Source: Setoptus koraiensis
Taxonomy: Eukaryota > Arthropoda
Assembly (NCBI GenBank): GCA_048013815.1
Contig: CM106586.1
Coordinates: 14,880,001 to 14,944,000 of the forward strand
DNA: 64,000 bases
Direction: 5' to 3'
Shown here: piece by piece, positions 1-10,008 of the stretch
Numbering within the stretch: position 1 is the stretch's first letter
How the letters are laid out: every line of letters begins with the position of its first letter
The notes under the pieces: model-generated
The model's input: the letters and a program-made list of their open reading frames with translations, nothing else
Database searches by the model: none
Told to the model about the DNA's origin: nothing
Program-made: the position numbers and the translations under genes

Positions 1-1476
1 ATCCGAATGCCAATCGCCCCCTTGCGCTGTCGCTCCACTAGGTACTGGCAACGATTTAGCCAGAGTACTGAGATGGGGCTCTGGATATACAGGAGGTAGG
101 TCGAATAGAATATTTTATGCTTTTATTTGTATGTGTTTATTTGCGAGATAGACAAGCATATAATAATCAAATTATTTCCTGTACTCGTTCTGTACAAACT
201 AAAGCCGAGGATCCTCTCAATCTATTGAAGGATGTCATTGATGCCGAAGAGATAATTCTAGATAGATGGACCGTGGTATTCCATCCAGATGAGCCAAATA
301 AACAGGAAGTGCCCACTTCTCTTACCATAAAGCCGGGAACAAGCAGTGGCGCTGAGGACAATACAAACATGCTAGTCATGAACAATTATCTTGGCCTCGG
401 TATCGATGCTGATTTATGTCTCGGTTTTCACAATGCTAGAGAGGAAAATCCAGATAAATTCAATTCCAGGTAAAAATCATTCATTAACGTCAAAAAAGAC
501 AAATTAACTGATTTTTTTGTGACGCCCTGCTAATTGTTTTATCACCAACTAAACATCTGATCGAACAGATTACACAATAAGGGAGTTTATGTTAAGCAAG
601 CCTTCAGGAAGATTGTGAATCGTAAGCCGTGGAGTAATCTTAACAAAGAGATTGTGCTAGAGGTGGATGGCAAGGTTGTTAATCTACCTCATATAGAAGG
701 AATAATAATACTCAACATTCTAAGGTTAGTCACATGCTGAGTTGGGTGTTGTCTAGCTAAAATCAAGATATGAACGAACAAAATAATCAACCAAAACTCG
801 AAACCCTTTATCACCAGTTGGGGCTCTGGGGCTAATCCTTGGGGCCTTGATGCCGAAGATAGGTTTGCGAAGCCTAACCACTATGATGGTTTACTCGAAG
901 TTGTCGGAGTGACAGGCATTGTTCACATGGGTCAGATACAAGGAGGCATAAGTAGAGGAATCAGAATTGCTCAGGGAGGCCAGGTAGGTTTGACTATGAC
1001 AATTTAATTACTCTATTATTTTTTCATTCAAAATCAACAAAGCTTTAGAATAACATTATGTTCTTCTTAAATCCATTCTTAATTCTATTCAATGAATAGA
1101 TAAAGATTCGTCTTAACACCGAGATGCCAATACAAGTTGATGGAGAACCTTGGGTCCAGACTCCAGGTAGAGTGAATATAATCAAATCAGCACTCAAAGT
1201 AAGTAGTCGGGGTTCAAGATAAACAAATGCATATTTACACATATTTAGTATTGAAGTAAAATACCGCTGACGTAATATAAATTGACTAATAAATCAACTT
1301 CTTATTATTATAATAATTACCAATTGTCTCCAATTAACAACTAGGCGACTATGCTAAGGAAAACCAAAATGAAACGACGTAATACGGAGCCCACATTAAC
1401 GCAAGCAGAAAGATTGTTAAGTGTAGACAAGGCGAACGCTGATAAATGTATCACCAATGAGAAGCTTGAAGAATGA
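1..1476 (+). CDS. DGKQ: Diacylglycerol kinase theta-type, C-terminal catalytic and accessory domains (5' partial)
   Basis: Lipid kinase that phosphorylates diacylglycerol to phosphatidic acid; the family is cytosolic and recruited to membranes. I deduce exons 2-95, 205-469, 569-724, 818-983, 1100-1198 and 1345-1476; every junction is GT-AG and keeps phase (1,2,2,0,0). The first exon carries the end of the catalytic domain with the hallmark [15 protein letters not shown]. The accessory domain follows, with [56 protein letters not shown] and [11 protein letters not shown]. The short basic tail beginning [10 protein letters not shown] resembles DGK theta rather than the other isotypes. The N-terminal C1, PH-like and RA regions lie outside the window. 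The stop is 144 bases from the DIS3 stop on the other strand, so the two 3' ends converge. Confidence 0.93.
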
Positions 1477-1620
1477 ACAAAACGAGTTCGTTTTGATAGT
1501 AGCTAATTAACAGCCGACATATTGGCTATACACGTTAGACCAAAGTGGCCTAGTTCTATCATATTTTCTTCTTTTTACTATACACACAATATATATATAA
1601 TAGATAGTCAACAGGGTCTA

Positions 1621-4600
1621 TCAACTTTTTGCCTTCTTCCTTTTAGCGCCTGAGTTGTCAGATGCTTTGTTAGCGGTTTGTGAAACATCACTTTCATCGA
1701 TGTCTATGGGAGGATCGATAATTTTAACAATAACTCTTTCTGAAAATCTAGATGTTTTTGCGTCATCTGAGTCGCTTGAAGCAAGTGATATATCTACTTT
1801 TATCTTATCAAACTGGCGGATGGACTTTTTACTGGGCAGGTAAATTTGTTCTCTGGAGTCCGGCTCGAATTGCCAGTCCTTAGCCGGATTCAAAAAGTAT
1901 GTATGCTCGAAGGCTATCCTTGGAATCAGTATTTGAAGAGCATTCTGGCGAACATAAAATATATAGGCATCCTCATTATGTAGGATCTTTTTTGATTTGA
2001 TATAAAGAACAGTATGAAGTTTAGTAGACGCTCGGCTAGCAAATTGAGCCATCCTGTGACGATAATTTATTTGGTCGCATAGAGCTTGAACTCTGTTTTT
2101 GTTGAGCATAGATTTGTCCAAATGAGATGATCCGATGGAGTGAGCCAACAGCCTGTGGACTAGCAAATCGGCATATCTTCTTATCGGGGACGTAAAGTGT
2201 GTGTAGATGTCGGCAGCTAGACCAAAATGTGAAAAACTAGATTTGGATTTTTCGCCACAACCACTACAGAAATAAGCTGCTGGCGTCATACATCGTGTTG
2301 CAATCATTCTCAGCATCAAATTAAAATATTCATTGCTTGGATCTTTGGCTTTATCTAGACTTTCAGATAAGTGTTTACCGTCGTCTGCCTCTATTTTAAA
2401 TCCCATTTTATGTGTTTTAGCTGCTTCAACAAGTTCGTCAAAATTTGCTGTCGACGGTTTCGGATGTCTTCTGAGGAGTGCTAGTTCAGGAAAATCTTCC
2501 AATAGCTTTTGCGCGACAGATATGTTGGCCAGAAGCATAAACTCTTCGACCATTGAATTGGTTTCCATGAGCCTTTTATGTTGAATTTCTAAAGAGGCAT
2601 CGTTCTCGTGTGTTTCTGAATCTATTTCAACGAAACGAATCTCATCTGCTCGAGCCAACACCAGAGCACCACTTTCCATACGCTTTCGTTTCAATTTCTT
2701 GGCTAGATCATTGAGGCTTCTTAAACCTTTGTGAATGTCACTGGATTGATTCTTTTCATCAATTTTTAGTTGGGCCTCCTCATATGTGAGTGAAGCCTTT
2801 GAGCAGATAATTGATCGCATGAATTTTGTATCCTTTATCGCACTTGTTTCCTTATCTAATATCCAAATGACACTGAATGCGAGTCGGTCCCGCTTCTCTA
2901 TGAGAGAACAAAGATTGGAACTCAATAGTCCTGGGATCATATCAATCCTTCTGTCTGCCAAATAAACTGTTGTGCCTCTATTAGCTGCTTCTTGATCGAG
3001 CGCTGACATAGGTTTAACATAATAGGAAACATCGGCAATATGTACACCCACTTCTACATTGCCATCACCTAAATCCTTGCAATGTAAGGCATCGTCAATA
3101 TCCGTACATCCAGGTGGATCTACACTGCAAATACTCAGATTTCGTAAGTCAACACGCCTGGAGAATTCTTCTTCCGGTATGGTCCAATCATTACCCTCTG
3201 GCGGTAAACAGTCCAAGACAGCGCGACTAAACATGGAATGTGGAACATCATGCTCTAGTAACAAAACTTGATTCTCTGTCTCTTTATCACCAATCGTTCC
3301 AAGTGCTCTGACATAATGGCCAAGTGGATATTTAGATTCGCGTGGCCATGAATCTATGGCAACCACAAGCCTTTGATTTTTTAGTATATCATATTGCCGT
3401 GTTTCAATTCGGATAACTGGTATTCTACGTTCATTTGGCACAAATAGATAACGCGTCATGGTTGCAGAGCTCCCGATATCCTTTAATCTTAATGTTCCAC
3501 AGTATTGACGCCACTTTCTCTTTATAACAGAAACCACCTTTCCTGTTGGTCTCTTGGAAGTTTCGTTATGGATTGATGTCTTACTCTTGGAATTCAATAG
3601 TGTATCTTCATCATTTTGATCGGCCTCACCAACAACGTCATTCTCGCCACTGGCATCAGGCAGTATAACCAAATTAGATTTCGTCTTCCATTCGCTTTTG
3701 GGTAGTAGTTCTATAGCTACTATGTCATCTTGAACAGCTCTATTCAAACTTTCCCTACCTTGAATAAGAATTTGGACGTCTTCGTCGTTAAGGGTAATTG
3801 AGACAAATCCTTCGAGAGAGTTGTCACGACTAGCTTGAAATTTACCTTGATATAATTTGCCAGATTTAAGTCCGCTGCGCGTTTCTTCTACTGTATAATG
3901 TTTGTTGTAAATAAATTTGTCCTCTTTGTTGTTGTCATCTAGATTGGTTTGTTCGTCGGCGATGGCCAACTTGTCCACAATTTCATTGTTATTCTTTAAA
4001 GCTTGCACATATTGCGTCAATGTAAAGACGAGAAGAGACTTTGGACTACTGATAAGTTTGGCAATTCTCAAGTATTCTTGTTTAGTTTCTTCTCTGCACG
4101 ATAGTAATACAACTGTTGATATAAATTTAGACCAGTGCTCTAAGTACCAAGCACAAGCCTGAATGATCATCCTACGATGATAGTCTTCCATTGATTCTCC
4201 TGGATTTCTAACTGAATAAGTTTGCTTGTGGTGATCGTTTATAAATATGAAAAAGTTACGATGAGGAGAGGCGCCCATCATTTGCTTGACCCTGCTGTAG
4301 ACGTTCAGTGACTTAGTACGAACCCTATTCATGACAGTCTGAAGTAATACAGTGTTGGAACCAAATTGATCATCCTCAATAATGTCCATTTGCTTCAAGA
4401 GGCATTCGTCGTCTACAATGACCAGATGAGGTCCTGTCACTAAATTGGATATCTGATTTCTACTGTTTGGCTCTAGGCATAGGCTGTTCTCGACAACAGA
4501 TTTTAACGTTGTGTTCTTATTCAAGAAATCGTAACAGTGCTGGCATTGTTTGAGTCCGCAGACAATGTCGTCCCTGACGTAGTGCTCGCGGACTATCTTT

Positions 4601-4650
4601 ATTATGGAGCCCCTCTTGGTTTTCCTATAGTTAACTATCGAGCTAATCAT
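1621..4650 (-). CDS. DIS3: Exosome complex exonuclease DIS3/RRP44
   Basis: Catalytic subunit of the RNA exosome: 3'-5' exonuclease, and in most eukaryotes also a PIN-domain endonuclease. Single exon, 1009 residues (human about 958). I start at the ATG at 4650, the first in-frame ATG after an upstream stop; the protein then opens like human DIS3, with KIVREHYVRDD near residue 18. Order: CR3 cysteines C31/C36/C39, PIN domain (~70-200), two cold-shock domains, RNB domain with CSVDPPGCTDIDDALHC, FTSPIRRYAD near the RNB end, then an S1-like region and a basic tail. The RNB acidic cluster is intact. The PIN site is not: only D80 is kept, while the positions aligned to human E97, D146 and D177 are R109, R159 and R186. 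CR3 and the PPGCTDIDD form argue for DIS3, not DIS3L. Confidence 0.95.
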   Translation of the reverse strand: MISSIVNYRKTKRGSIIKIVREHYVRDDIVCGLKQCQHCYDFLNKNTTLKSVVENSLCLEPNSRNQISNLVTGPHLVIVDDECLLKQMDIIEDDQFGSNTVLLQTVMNRVRTKSLNVYSRVKQMMGASPHRNFFIFINDHHKQTYSVRNPGESMEDYHRRMIIQACAWYLEHWSKFISTVVLLSCREETKQEYLRIAKLISSPKSLLVFTLTQYVQALKNNNEIVDKLAIADEQTNLDDNNKEDKFIYNKHYTVEETRSGLKSGKLYQGKFQASRDNSLEGFVSITLNDEDVQILIQGRESLNRAVQDDIVAIELLPKSEWKTKSNLVILPDASGENDVVGEADQNDEDTLLNSKSKTSIHNETSKRPTGKVVSVIKRKWRQYCGTLRLKDIGSSATMTRYLFVPNERRIPVIRIETRQYDILKNQRLVVAIDSWPRESKYPLGHYVRALGTIGDKETENQVLLLEHDVPHSMFSRAVLDCLPPEGNDWTIPEEEFSRRVDLRNLSICSVDPPGCTDIDDALHCKDLGDGNVEVGVHIADVSYYVKPMSALDQEAANRGTTVYLADRRIDMIPGLLSSNLCSLIEKRDRLAFSVIWILDKETSAIKDTKFMRSIICSKASLTYEEAQLKIDEKNQSSDIHKGLRSLNDLAKKLKRKRMESGALVLARADEIRFVEIDSETHENDASLEIQHKRLMETNSMVEEFMLLANISVAQKLLEDFPELALLRRHPKPSTANFDELVEAAKTHKMGFKIEADDGKHLSESLDKAKDPSNEYFNLMLRMIATRCMTPAAYFCSGCGEKSKSSFSHFGLAADIYTHFTSPIRRYADLLVHRLLAHSIGSSHLDKSMLNKNRVQALCDQINYRHRMAQFASRASTKLHTVLYIKSKKILHNEDAYIFYVRQNALQILIPRIAFEHTYFLNPAKDWQFEPDSREQIYLPSKKSIRQFDKIKVDISLASSDSDDAKTSRFSERVIVKIIDPPIDIDESDVSQTANKASDNSGAKRKKAKS

Positions 4651-5998
4651 GTTCGAGCGATTGATAGAACAAGCGGATGATAATCGATTGATCAGGCAGT
4701 CTGGTTGTGTTGTTGTGATGGGCAATGTGGCTAAAATAGTGATATATGGCGATTATTGTCCAAACTAACATCGAGCCCCCATGATATAAGGCAGAAAATT
4801 CCGTGCCCCGATGACACGTGTGTTGATTTTTGTGCCCGACAGCCGGCCCATGTGAATCATGAAGTACCCGTTTGTTGAGAGACCGCGCAACGTTCATATT
4901 TCGTGCTTGATACCGGTCATGGTTTGGGCGAGTCTAATAGCGCGACCCGCCCCTCTTGGTATCGGCCCACTTAAACAATTATTTTGGCGCTTATTTCAAA
5001 CAACAATTCGCAAAAAATAAAAGAAGAGCCTCGACTCTCCCAGTCCCCGATTGTTGCCCGTTATATCCGATAGAGTGCACAAAATCTCGACAAAAGTATT
5101 ATCGGACAGATTTTTATGATGGAATTTCATTCGATTGAGAGAAAAGAGGTGGACCAAGGACTATATGGATAGAAAAACTTTCAATAGTTTGCACTACAGG
5201 ATCCTTTCAACGAGCTCACTTCACCTCTCGTTCTTGCGTTGGCGCTCATGCGAATTCTGGCTGTTGGAATTCATCATAACTTTTTATTTCGAATGTTCCG
5301 AGCTTTTCCAACGGACGAGCTATTGCACGGATGTTTCCATTACGCTCACTTGATTTGTTTCAAATTCAAGTTATTTTTTTTTCAAGTAGCCAGCGTTGAG
5401 ATAACATGAAGCGAACTACTGTTGATGTAGTCATTTGAACTTTGATATTCTTTTCGATTATCGATTCGATTGTGCGCCATTGACCCGGCAGAGCATTGGG
5501 TCATCATACTGTCTTCAACTTCCCTGGAAAAGACTTGTTCACAATAGAGGTAGAGTGACAGGGTGAAGCCAAATATTCGCCATAATGTTTGATGGTTTTC
5601 AGTTTGGTGATCGACTTATCAAGTCATGTAAGCAACAGGCGCTCAAATGAGTTGTTAGAGACACTATGATTGTCTCAAGCTTTTCGAGGTTACCGTGGAG
5701 TTCATCAGAGTTGATGTTTGGATAGTTCTTCGAGACCGGACCACAGGGATAGTCAGTCCATTTGATTGCACCTCAAATTGCCAGATGCTTTAGTGTGGTC
5801 CTGAGAAAGAATGAAGCGTTAAAATATTTCGCCGGTACTTTAACCCCATAATCGACAGTGATACTGGTGGCATGGTGGTAATAATTCCATATCAGAGTTA
5901 ATAAATTTTTTGGGCTGGATTGGAAGATTAGGCTTCTTTTTTGTCGCCCTTTCTTTTTAAAAGAATAAGCTTTTATTCTGGAGATTTTTGGTGCAAAC
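4651..5998. other. Intergenic: DIS3 upstream DNA
   Basis: About 1.3 kb between the DIS3 start and the 3' end of the UBF-like gene, both on the minus strand. It should hold the DIS3 promoter. I see no TATA box of the TATATAAG kind found elsewhere in the window and no credible coding exon; the short open frames here lack ATG starts or recognisable motifs. Confidence 0.5.
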
Positions 5999-7078
5999 TC
6001 ATTTATCTGAATATTGTTTAAAAATTGCGGTTTCCTCTGGAGTAAGTGGTTTTGGTAACAATTGTGTGATTTCATAATCAGGATATTTCCTCTTATATTC
6101 CATAAACTCTTTTTCATATCGTTCACGATCTTGTATGGCTTTTCTTATACAGCGAAATTTTTTCTTATCTGACAAGGCAGTGTATTCATGTTTGAGCAAC
6201 TTTTTTGTGCTTGAATCCCTCGTTTCATACTTTTCAATTTTTCTTGCGACGTAGAGCTTTTCAGGAGTTTTAGCTGGTAGATGGGGTTCAGGATCCTCAT
6301 TCAATAGTATCACTTCAGGCTGATTGGCCGTAGGTTTAACATTCTCGGCACAGTCTTTGCACTTTTTTAGATAGTTTTTCATATCTTTTTCGTATTCATC
6401 CAAATATTTTTTCATCCTGTGGATGGGCAATGTCTCAAATTTTTTTCTATACACTTTCTTGGCTTCTCTTAGATCGTCGCATTGTTTGTATCTGGTCTTG
6501 TGTTCAACGTATCTATAGACCGCAGATCTTGGTTTCTTTGGTAACTTGACCTGCCGTCCTGTCGAACGCTTGTTATTGCTGTCGCGGTAGCTCCTTTGCG
6601 AGATCAAATCTAGATGACCCATCAAACCTATATATCTCCTGAGGTCTTGAGTGACCTCGTTCAGTAATCTGAATCTCCTTACCTTCAAAATCAATCGATT
6701 GCCCCATTCCTCACAATCCTCCGAGGTATAAGAATCAAACTTGACTACATTCCAATCAATCTTCTTCAATGTGGTGACAAATGATTCCTTTGGTGGTTTG
6801 TCGAAGTATGTTCCAATTCTATCCAAGAGAATCAGCACATCGTTAACTTTCCATTTTCCTTCACACTTGGAATCATCGAATGTGTTAAGTGTGTTATGTG
6901 TGCTCAAGTTGTTATCTGAATTTGTGCAATTATCATCCTCAGAGGGTGAGTCTTCAAATTTGTTGTCTACTCTATATTTTTTCTTTGTTTGAGGTGATAT
7001 GTCGTGATCTGTTGGGATGACGGATAACAGGTCTAGTAACTGGCTGTTTTCAGTTCTTTGAAGCGGAACCTTTTTCAT
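5999..7078 (-). CDS. UBTF: UBF-like nucleolar HMG-box protein, two boxes only
   Basis: Likely homolog of upstream binding factor, which bends rDNA promoter chromatin and recruits RNA polymerase I factors. Single exon, 359 residues, ATG at 7078. Residues ~75-150 match the UBF dimerisation region (IDWNVVKFDSYTSEDCEEW, then VRRFRLLNEVTQDLRRYI against human EVRKFRTLTELILDAQEHV, recalled from memory). HMG box 1 follows (~178-245, LPKKPRSAVYRYVEHKTRY) and HMG box 2 (~265-345, ending QDRERYEKEFMEYKRKYPDY). The frame stops about 20 residues after box 2. No further HMG box, acidic tail or splice donor before the stop is visible, whereas vertebrate UBF is about 764 residues with more boxes and an acidic tail. 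It is either a natural short form or a gene that lost its 3' part. The start lies close to a plus-strand membrane-protein ORF, so a shared promoter is possible. Confidence 0.75.
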   Translation of the reverse strand: MKKVPLQRTENSQLLDLLSVIPTDHDISPQTKKKYRVDNKFEDSPSEDDNCTNSDNNLSTHNTLNTFDDSKCEGKWKVNDVLILLDRIGTYFDKPPKESFVTTLKKIDWNVVKFDSYTSEDCEEWGNRLILKVRRFRLLNEVTQDLRRYIGLMGHLDLISQRSYRDSNNKRSTGRQVKLPKKPRSAVYRYVEHKTRYKQCDDLREAKKVYRKKFETLPIHRMKKYLDEYEKDMKNYLKKCKDCAENVKPTANQPEVILLNEDPEPHLPAKTPEKLYVARKIEKYETRDSSTKKLLKHEYTALSDKKKFRCIRKAIQDRERYEKEFMEYKRKYPDYEITQLLPKPLTPEETAIFKQYSDK

Positions 7079-7100
7079 AATTTAGTTGTACAACAGCTAG

Positions 7101-7424
7101 TTGAAAGGAAACAAAACTCAACCTTGCCAGCGCCACCCTCAGACCCTTCTGAGGACGCTAGCAACCACAGACTATCTTGGCCCAGTTGCATTAACGGCTA
7201 TTGTCATAGTTGGCGTATTATCATTTCTTTGTGCTGTAATCACTTATATTGTGACATGTATCAAAAGAAAGAACTCACAAAAATTTCGAGTGAGAAATAG
7301 ATTTGATTTCCGTTATGAGAGTGAAAGGCGTGCTTTCTTGAAAAAAGGATCAAAGCCTGTGATATTTCTATTTTATTATTTCAATTGGTGGTACACCACA
7401 ACATCTCGCAAAAGCCACGGGTGA
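7101..7424 (+). CDS. Putative single-pass membrane protein exon, ends uncertain
   Basis: An open frame whose middle reads as one strong membrane helix (LGPVALTAIVIVGVLSFLCA, about 29 residues in all) followed by a basic stretch KRKNSQKFRVRNRF, the pattern of a membrane anchor with a cytoplasmic juxtamembrane region. The frame opens with TTG, so the true start is elsewhere: either this is an internal exon (AG acceptors lie at about 7141-7185), or the first exon is upstream. The C-terminal part is unclear. A neighbouring frame from 7387 to about 7485 is open and could encode the tail if a short intron or frame change lies near 7359-7414. I do not recognise the family. Confidence 0.4.
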   Translation: MKGNKTQPCQRHPQTLLRTLATTDYLGPVALTAIVIVGVLSFLCAVITYIVTCIKRKNSQKFRVRNRFDFRYESERRAFLKKGSKPVIFLFYYFNWWYTTTSRKSHG

Positions 7425-7901
7425 CACCATTAATAATCCCAGACGTTTGGGAACTGTGGATACTCCTATTAACGATTCAGAATAATCAAAACCGTTAAAA
7501 AATTTGGGACCACCTACCATAGATGAAAGAAATCAGGATGTGGACAACCCAATCACTACTAGTGATCTATGCAAAACATCATTCTCAAATAGCAGATACT
7601 CGTAAGCAGACAGAATAGAAAGTAAAAGTGGCGATAACTGTTGTTCATTCGTATATAGTCACCACTCAAATGGATTAATGGATTAGTAATGTTCAGTGCC
7701 ACTTGATTTGTTTGAAGGCTTGTTGTCCCATAAAATAATTAGTTCATATATAACATGTAATATTATTACATTTAGATGAATTATTGATATCTCTACAATT
7801 ATTATTACTATACTACCATTATTATTATCATCGATATATAGATGGATATATGTGTGTTTAATGACATATCTAAAATATACAGCAAAGGCTGATAGAATTA
7901 C

Positions 7902-8073
7902 CTGGTTTGAAAAAAAAGGTTCATTGAGCAATGGCTCATCAACCTCTTGGTCAATTTATAATCAATGTGAAGGTGACCGAAAGAGATAATCTGTCTAACA
8001 AGCTGTAACCAAGATTTTGAGACGAGAGCACAATTGAGGAGGTCTTCCTCGATCCTCATAAGAGGGTGTAGCC
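7902..8073 (-). CDS. Possible F-box-type internal exon
   Basis: Minus-strand open segment bounded by an AG acceptor (ending at 8074) and a GTAATT donor (starting at 7901). It encodes a stretch, EEDLLNCALVSKSWLQLVRQ, resembling the second half of an F-box (the DLL..L.LVSK.W core). F-box proteins link substrates to SCF ubiquitin ligases. The first half of the motif and any substrate-binding repeats are not found next to it, so this may be an isolated exon, a relic or a chance match. The DNA beyond the donor is very AT-rich and holds no partner exon I can support. Confidence 0.3.
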
Positions 8074-8154
8074 CTAGAACAGTCTCCGTTGAGCTGTGGC
8101 ACCGCGTTAGTGTCTGTAGCTTTATCACATTTTTGTGTCTGTCCCATTGACTAC

Positions 8155-8418
8155 ATGTATCATGTTCAGGTGAGAGGAGGTTTTAAACGATTCTGTGAAA
8201 TCGGAGCCGTTACCTATAAAACTATGTTTCGGTTCCTCACTTTTTTTCTTCATCTTTTTTGGTGGATTATATTCGTTCTCGGCACGTTGATCTTTGGTCT
8301 ATTTTTGGTCTTATCACTAACATTTGCATTTTCGACGATAATGCCATTGAATATTTACGATGTAAAAACTGTGTATCACAAAGCATATGATCCGATAATG
8401 GGTGTATCGGGAGAGTAA
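8155..8418 (+). CDS. Hypothetical small membrane protein
   Basis: ATG at 8155 gives 87 residues. A long hydrophobic core (about residues 25-62, FLTFFLHLFWWIIFVLG then LIFGLFLVLSL) can form one or two membrane helices. A nearby alternative ATG at 8224 would start directly before the helix. Right after the stop, another frame (about 8413-8520) encodes a Cys-containing stretch that ends at a GTGAGC donor-like site, so the real gene may be spliced or frameshifted. No family is recognised. Confidence 0.3.
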   Translation: MYHVQVRGGFKRFCEIGAVTYKTMFRFLTFFLHLFWWIIFVLGTLIFGLFLVLSLTFAFSTIMPLNIYDVKTVYHKAYDPIMGVSGE

Positions 8419-8519
8419 TGAACTGTGAAATGATAACGACACCATTGCGAAAATATTCGCCCTTGACTGGCGCGTGTATGAGTGCCCCAAATGAAAAACG
8501 TTGCCCTAAATCTGACAAG

Positions 8520-9802
8520 GTGAGCTAGGTGACTTGAACTGACGGATTTTCTCCTGGTGGGTCCATTCTTGTAGATCTTGACGAGTTGAGTTCAGCCCGG
8601 ATAACCATTTGCCCGTTTTATTTTTTTGTTTCTGGAATATTCTGGTGTCTTCTGGGCCTTGCTCGTACCGATAGGCGTTTTTTGGCAGACACGTCGACCT
8701 GCCAAATGCGTTGCGGACGCCATGAAAGCAGATTGCTGTCTTGTGATTGCCAGCCTTGGTAGTGCATTCGGCGGGACCAGAAAACATGTTAAAACAAACA
8801 CATAATTAACCACCAAAACATGAATAACAGCCCTCACGTGGCGCTACTTAGGGATGCCATATTCATTTAATCGCTAGAGTTGTTATGCATCTGAGTAGTT
8901 CATTAATTATTTGATGCTTACTCAATAAATTAACATACTCAAGACAGCTCGAGCTATCTTCTACGTCGTCATTCGTACTTTTAGCACAACTTTGCGATTC
9001 TTTAATCTCAGCCTCTATTTACCTAGCCTAGCTAATTGGTGCTCGAATCAAACTTAATTTTTCTCTAGACTATGTCAGTCTTGGTGTGACCATAAGTGGA
9101 AACTCCTGGATGATTATTTGCTACAACTACATGAGGGCATGACCACGGTTTTTCTAATCTGGTAAAAAGCTGAAAAGCTTTCAACCTTCCAAATTCAAGG
9201 TGTCCGGTAGCTGAGCTATGCAAGAATATTTATCATGGATCACGAGTGAAACAGTCGATAGTTAAATCGGATCTTTGGCAATGGTTGGTGCATTGTTGAC
9301 TGGATTGTGTCGATTGAATCTAGGATGTGCGAATGTTTGATTTGTTGCGCAAACGGGTACACAAGAAAGTGTTACAAGCAGGAGGTTCTCGTGCAAATCG
9401 CTGGTCGGAGGGGAACAACGTTGAGATTAGGACCCATATCTCAATGAGAGGCCAGACTTTGTAAGTTCGCTTATATGTAAAATGTTAGCCTGAGTGTGAG
9501 TTCGCTCGGATAGAAGCGATGTTTTTTCATACATACCTCCTCATCACAAAAGAAAGCTAGATTTTTATTCAATTACAATTTCACACTCTGTTGTTTGCAT
9601 CCTGTTAGCATTCAACATTAGATTGAGATGGCAATCAACTTCACCTGAATATTAGCGTCCGGTAAGCATAATTCACGCCACTATGACACACAAGAGATAG
9701 TAAGTTCACTGGGTTAGGTCAGGAGCGAGGCAATTTGTCACGGGCTATCATTGGCATTAAAGACAATAAAGTATGCTACCAACGATTTGAGTCTAGCAAT
9801 AC
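8520..9802. other. Intergenic, with a third copy of the Kunitz 3' flank
   Basis: No supportable gene. A 93-residue ATG-started minus frame at 8506-8787 has no recognisable domain. At about 8815-9050 the DNA clearly resembles the 3' flank of the first Kunitz gene (about 12660-12870), sharing blocks such as ACAGCCCTCAC, GCTACTTAG and TTTGCGATTCTTTA. An AATAAA at 8924-8929 sits where the second Kunitz gene has its own. The rest is upstream DNA of the protease. Confidence 0.55.
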
Positions 9803-9810
9803 TATATAAG
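9803..9810 (+). promoter_or_regulatory. TATA box of the S1 protease
   Basis: TATATAAG about 200 bases before the protease ATG. The following ~60 bases align with DNA upstream of both Kunitz genes, e.g. GATGTAGCTGGTGTTAGTC here against GACGTAGCTGATCTTGAGTC at about 11735. Confidence 0.6.
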
Positions 9811-10008
9811 CTTTTTACATGGATGTAGCTGGTGTTAGTCATGACGAGTCGAACCGAACTAGACATTTGGAAACGTTTAGTAAATTAGAATAACAATAAC
9901 AACAACAACTTCATTCCACTGTTCAAGATCCTTCGAAAATCAGAAATTAAACCTCTTCCCTTCGTAAAATCATTAGTAGTATTATCGAGTATAAGCAGGG
10001 CACTCAAA

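Noticed and set aside
4651-4725. N-terminal extension of DIS3 by 25 residues
   Set aside because: The extension begins with TTG just after an in-frame stop region and has no ATG; the ATG at 4650 matches the usual DIS3 start.
5773-6126. 117-residue minus-strand ORF overlapping the UBF-like gene
   Set aside because: Different frame from the HMG protein, no motif, AT-rich; a shadow.
8506-8787. 93-residue Cys-containing minus-strand ORF
   Set aside because: It has an ATG but no domain, signal peptide or splice support, and lies next to duplicated flank DNA.
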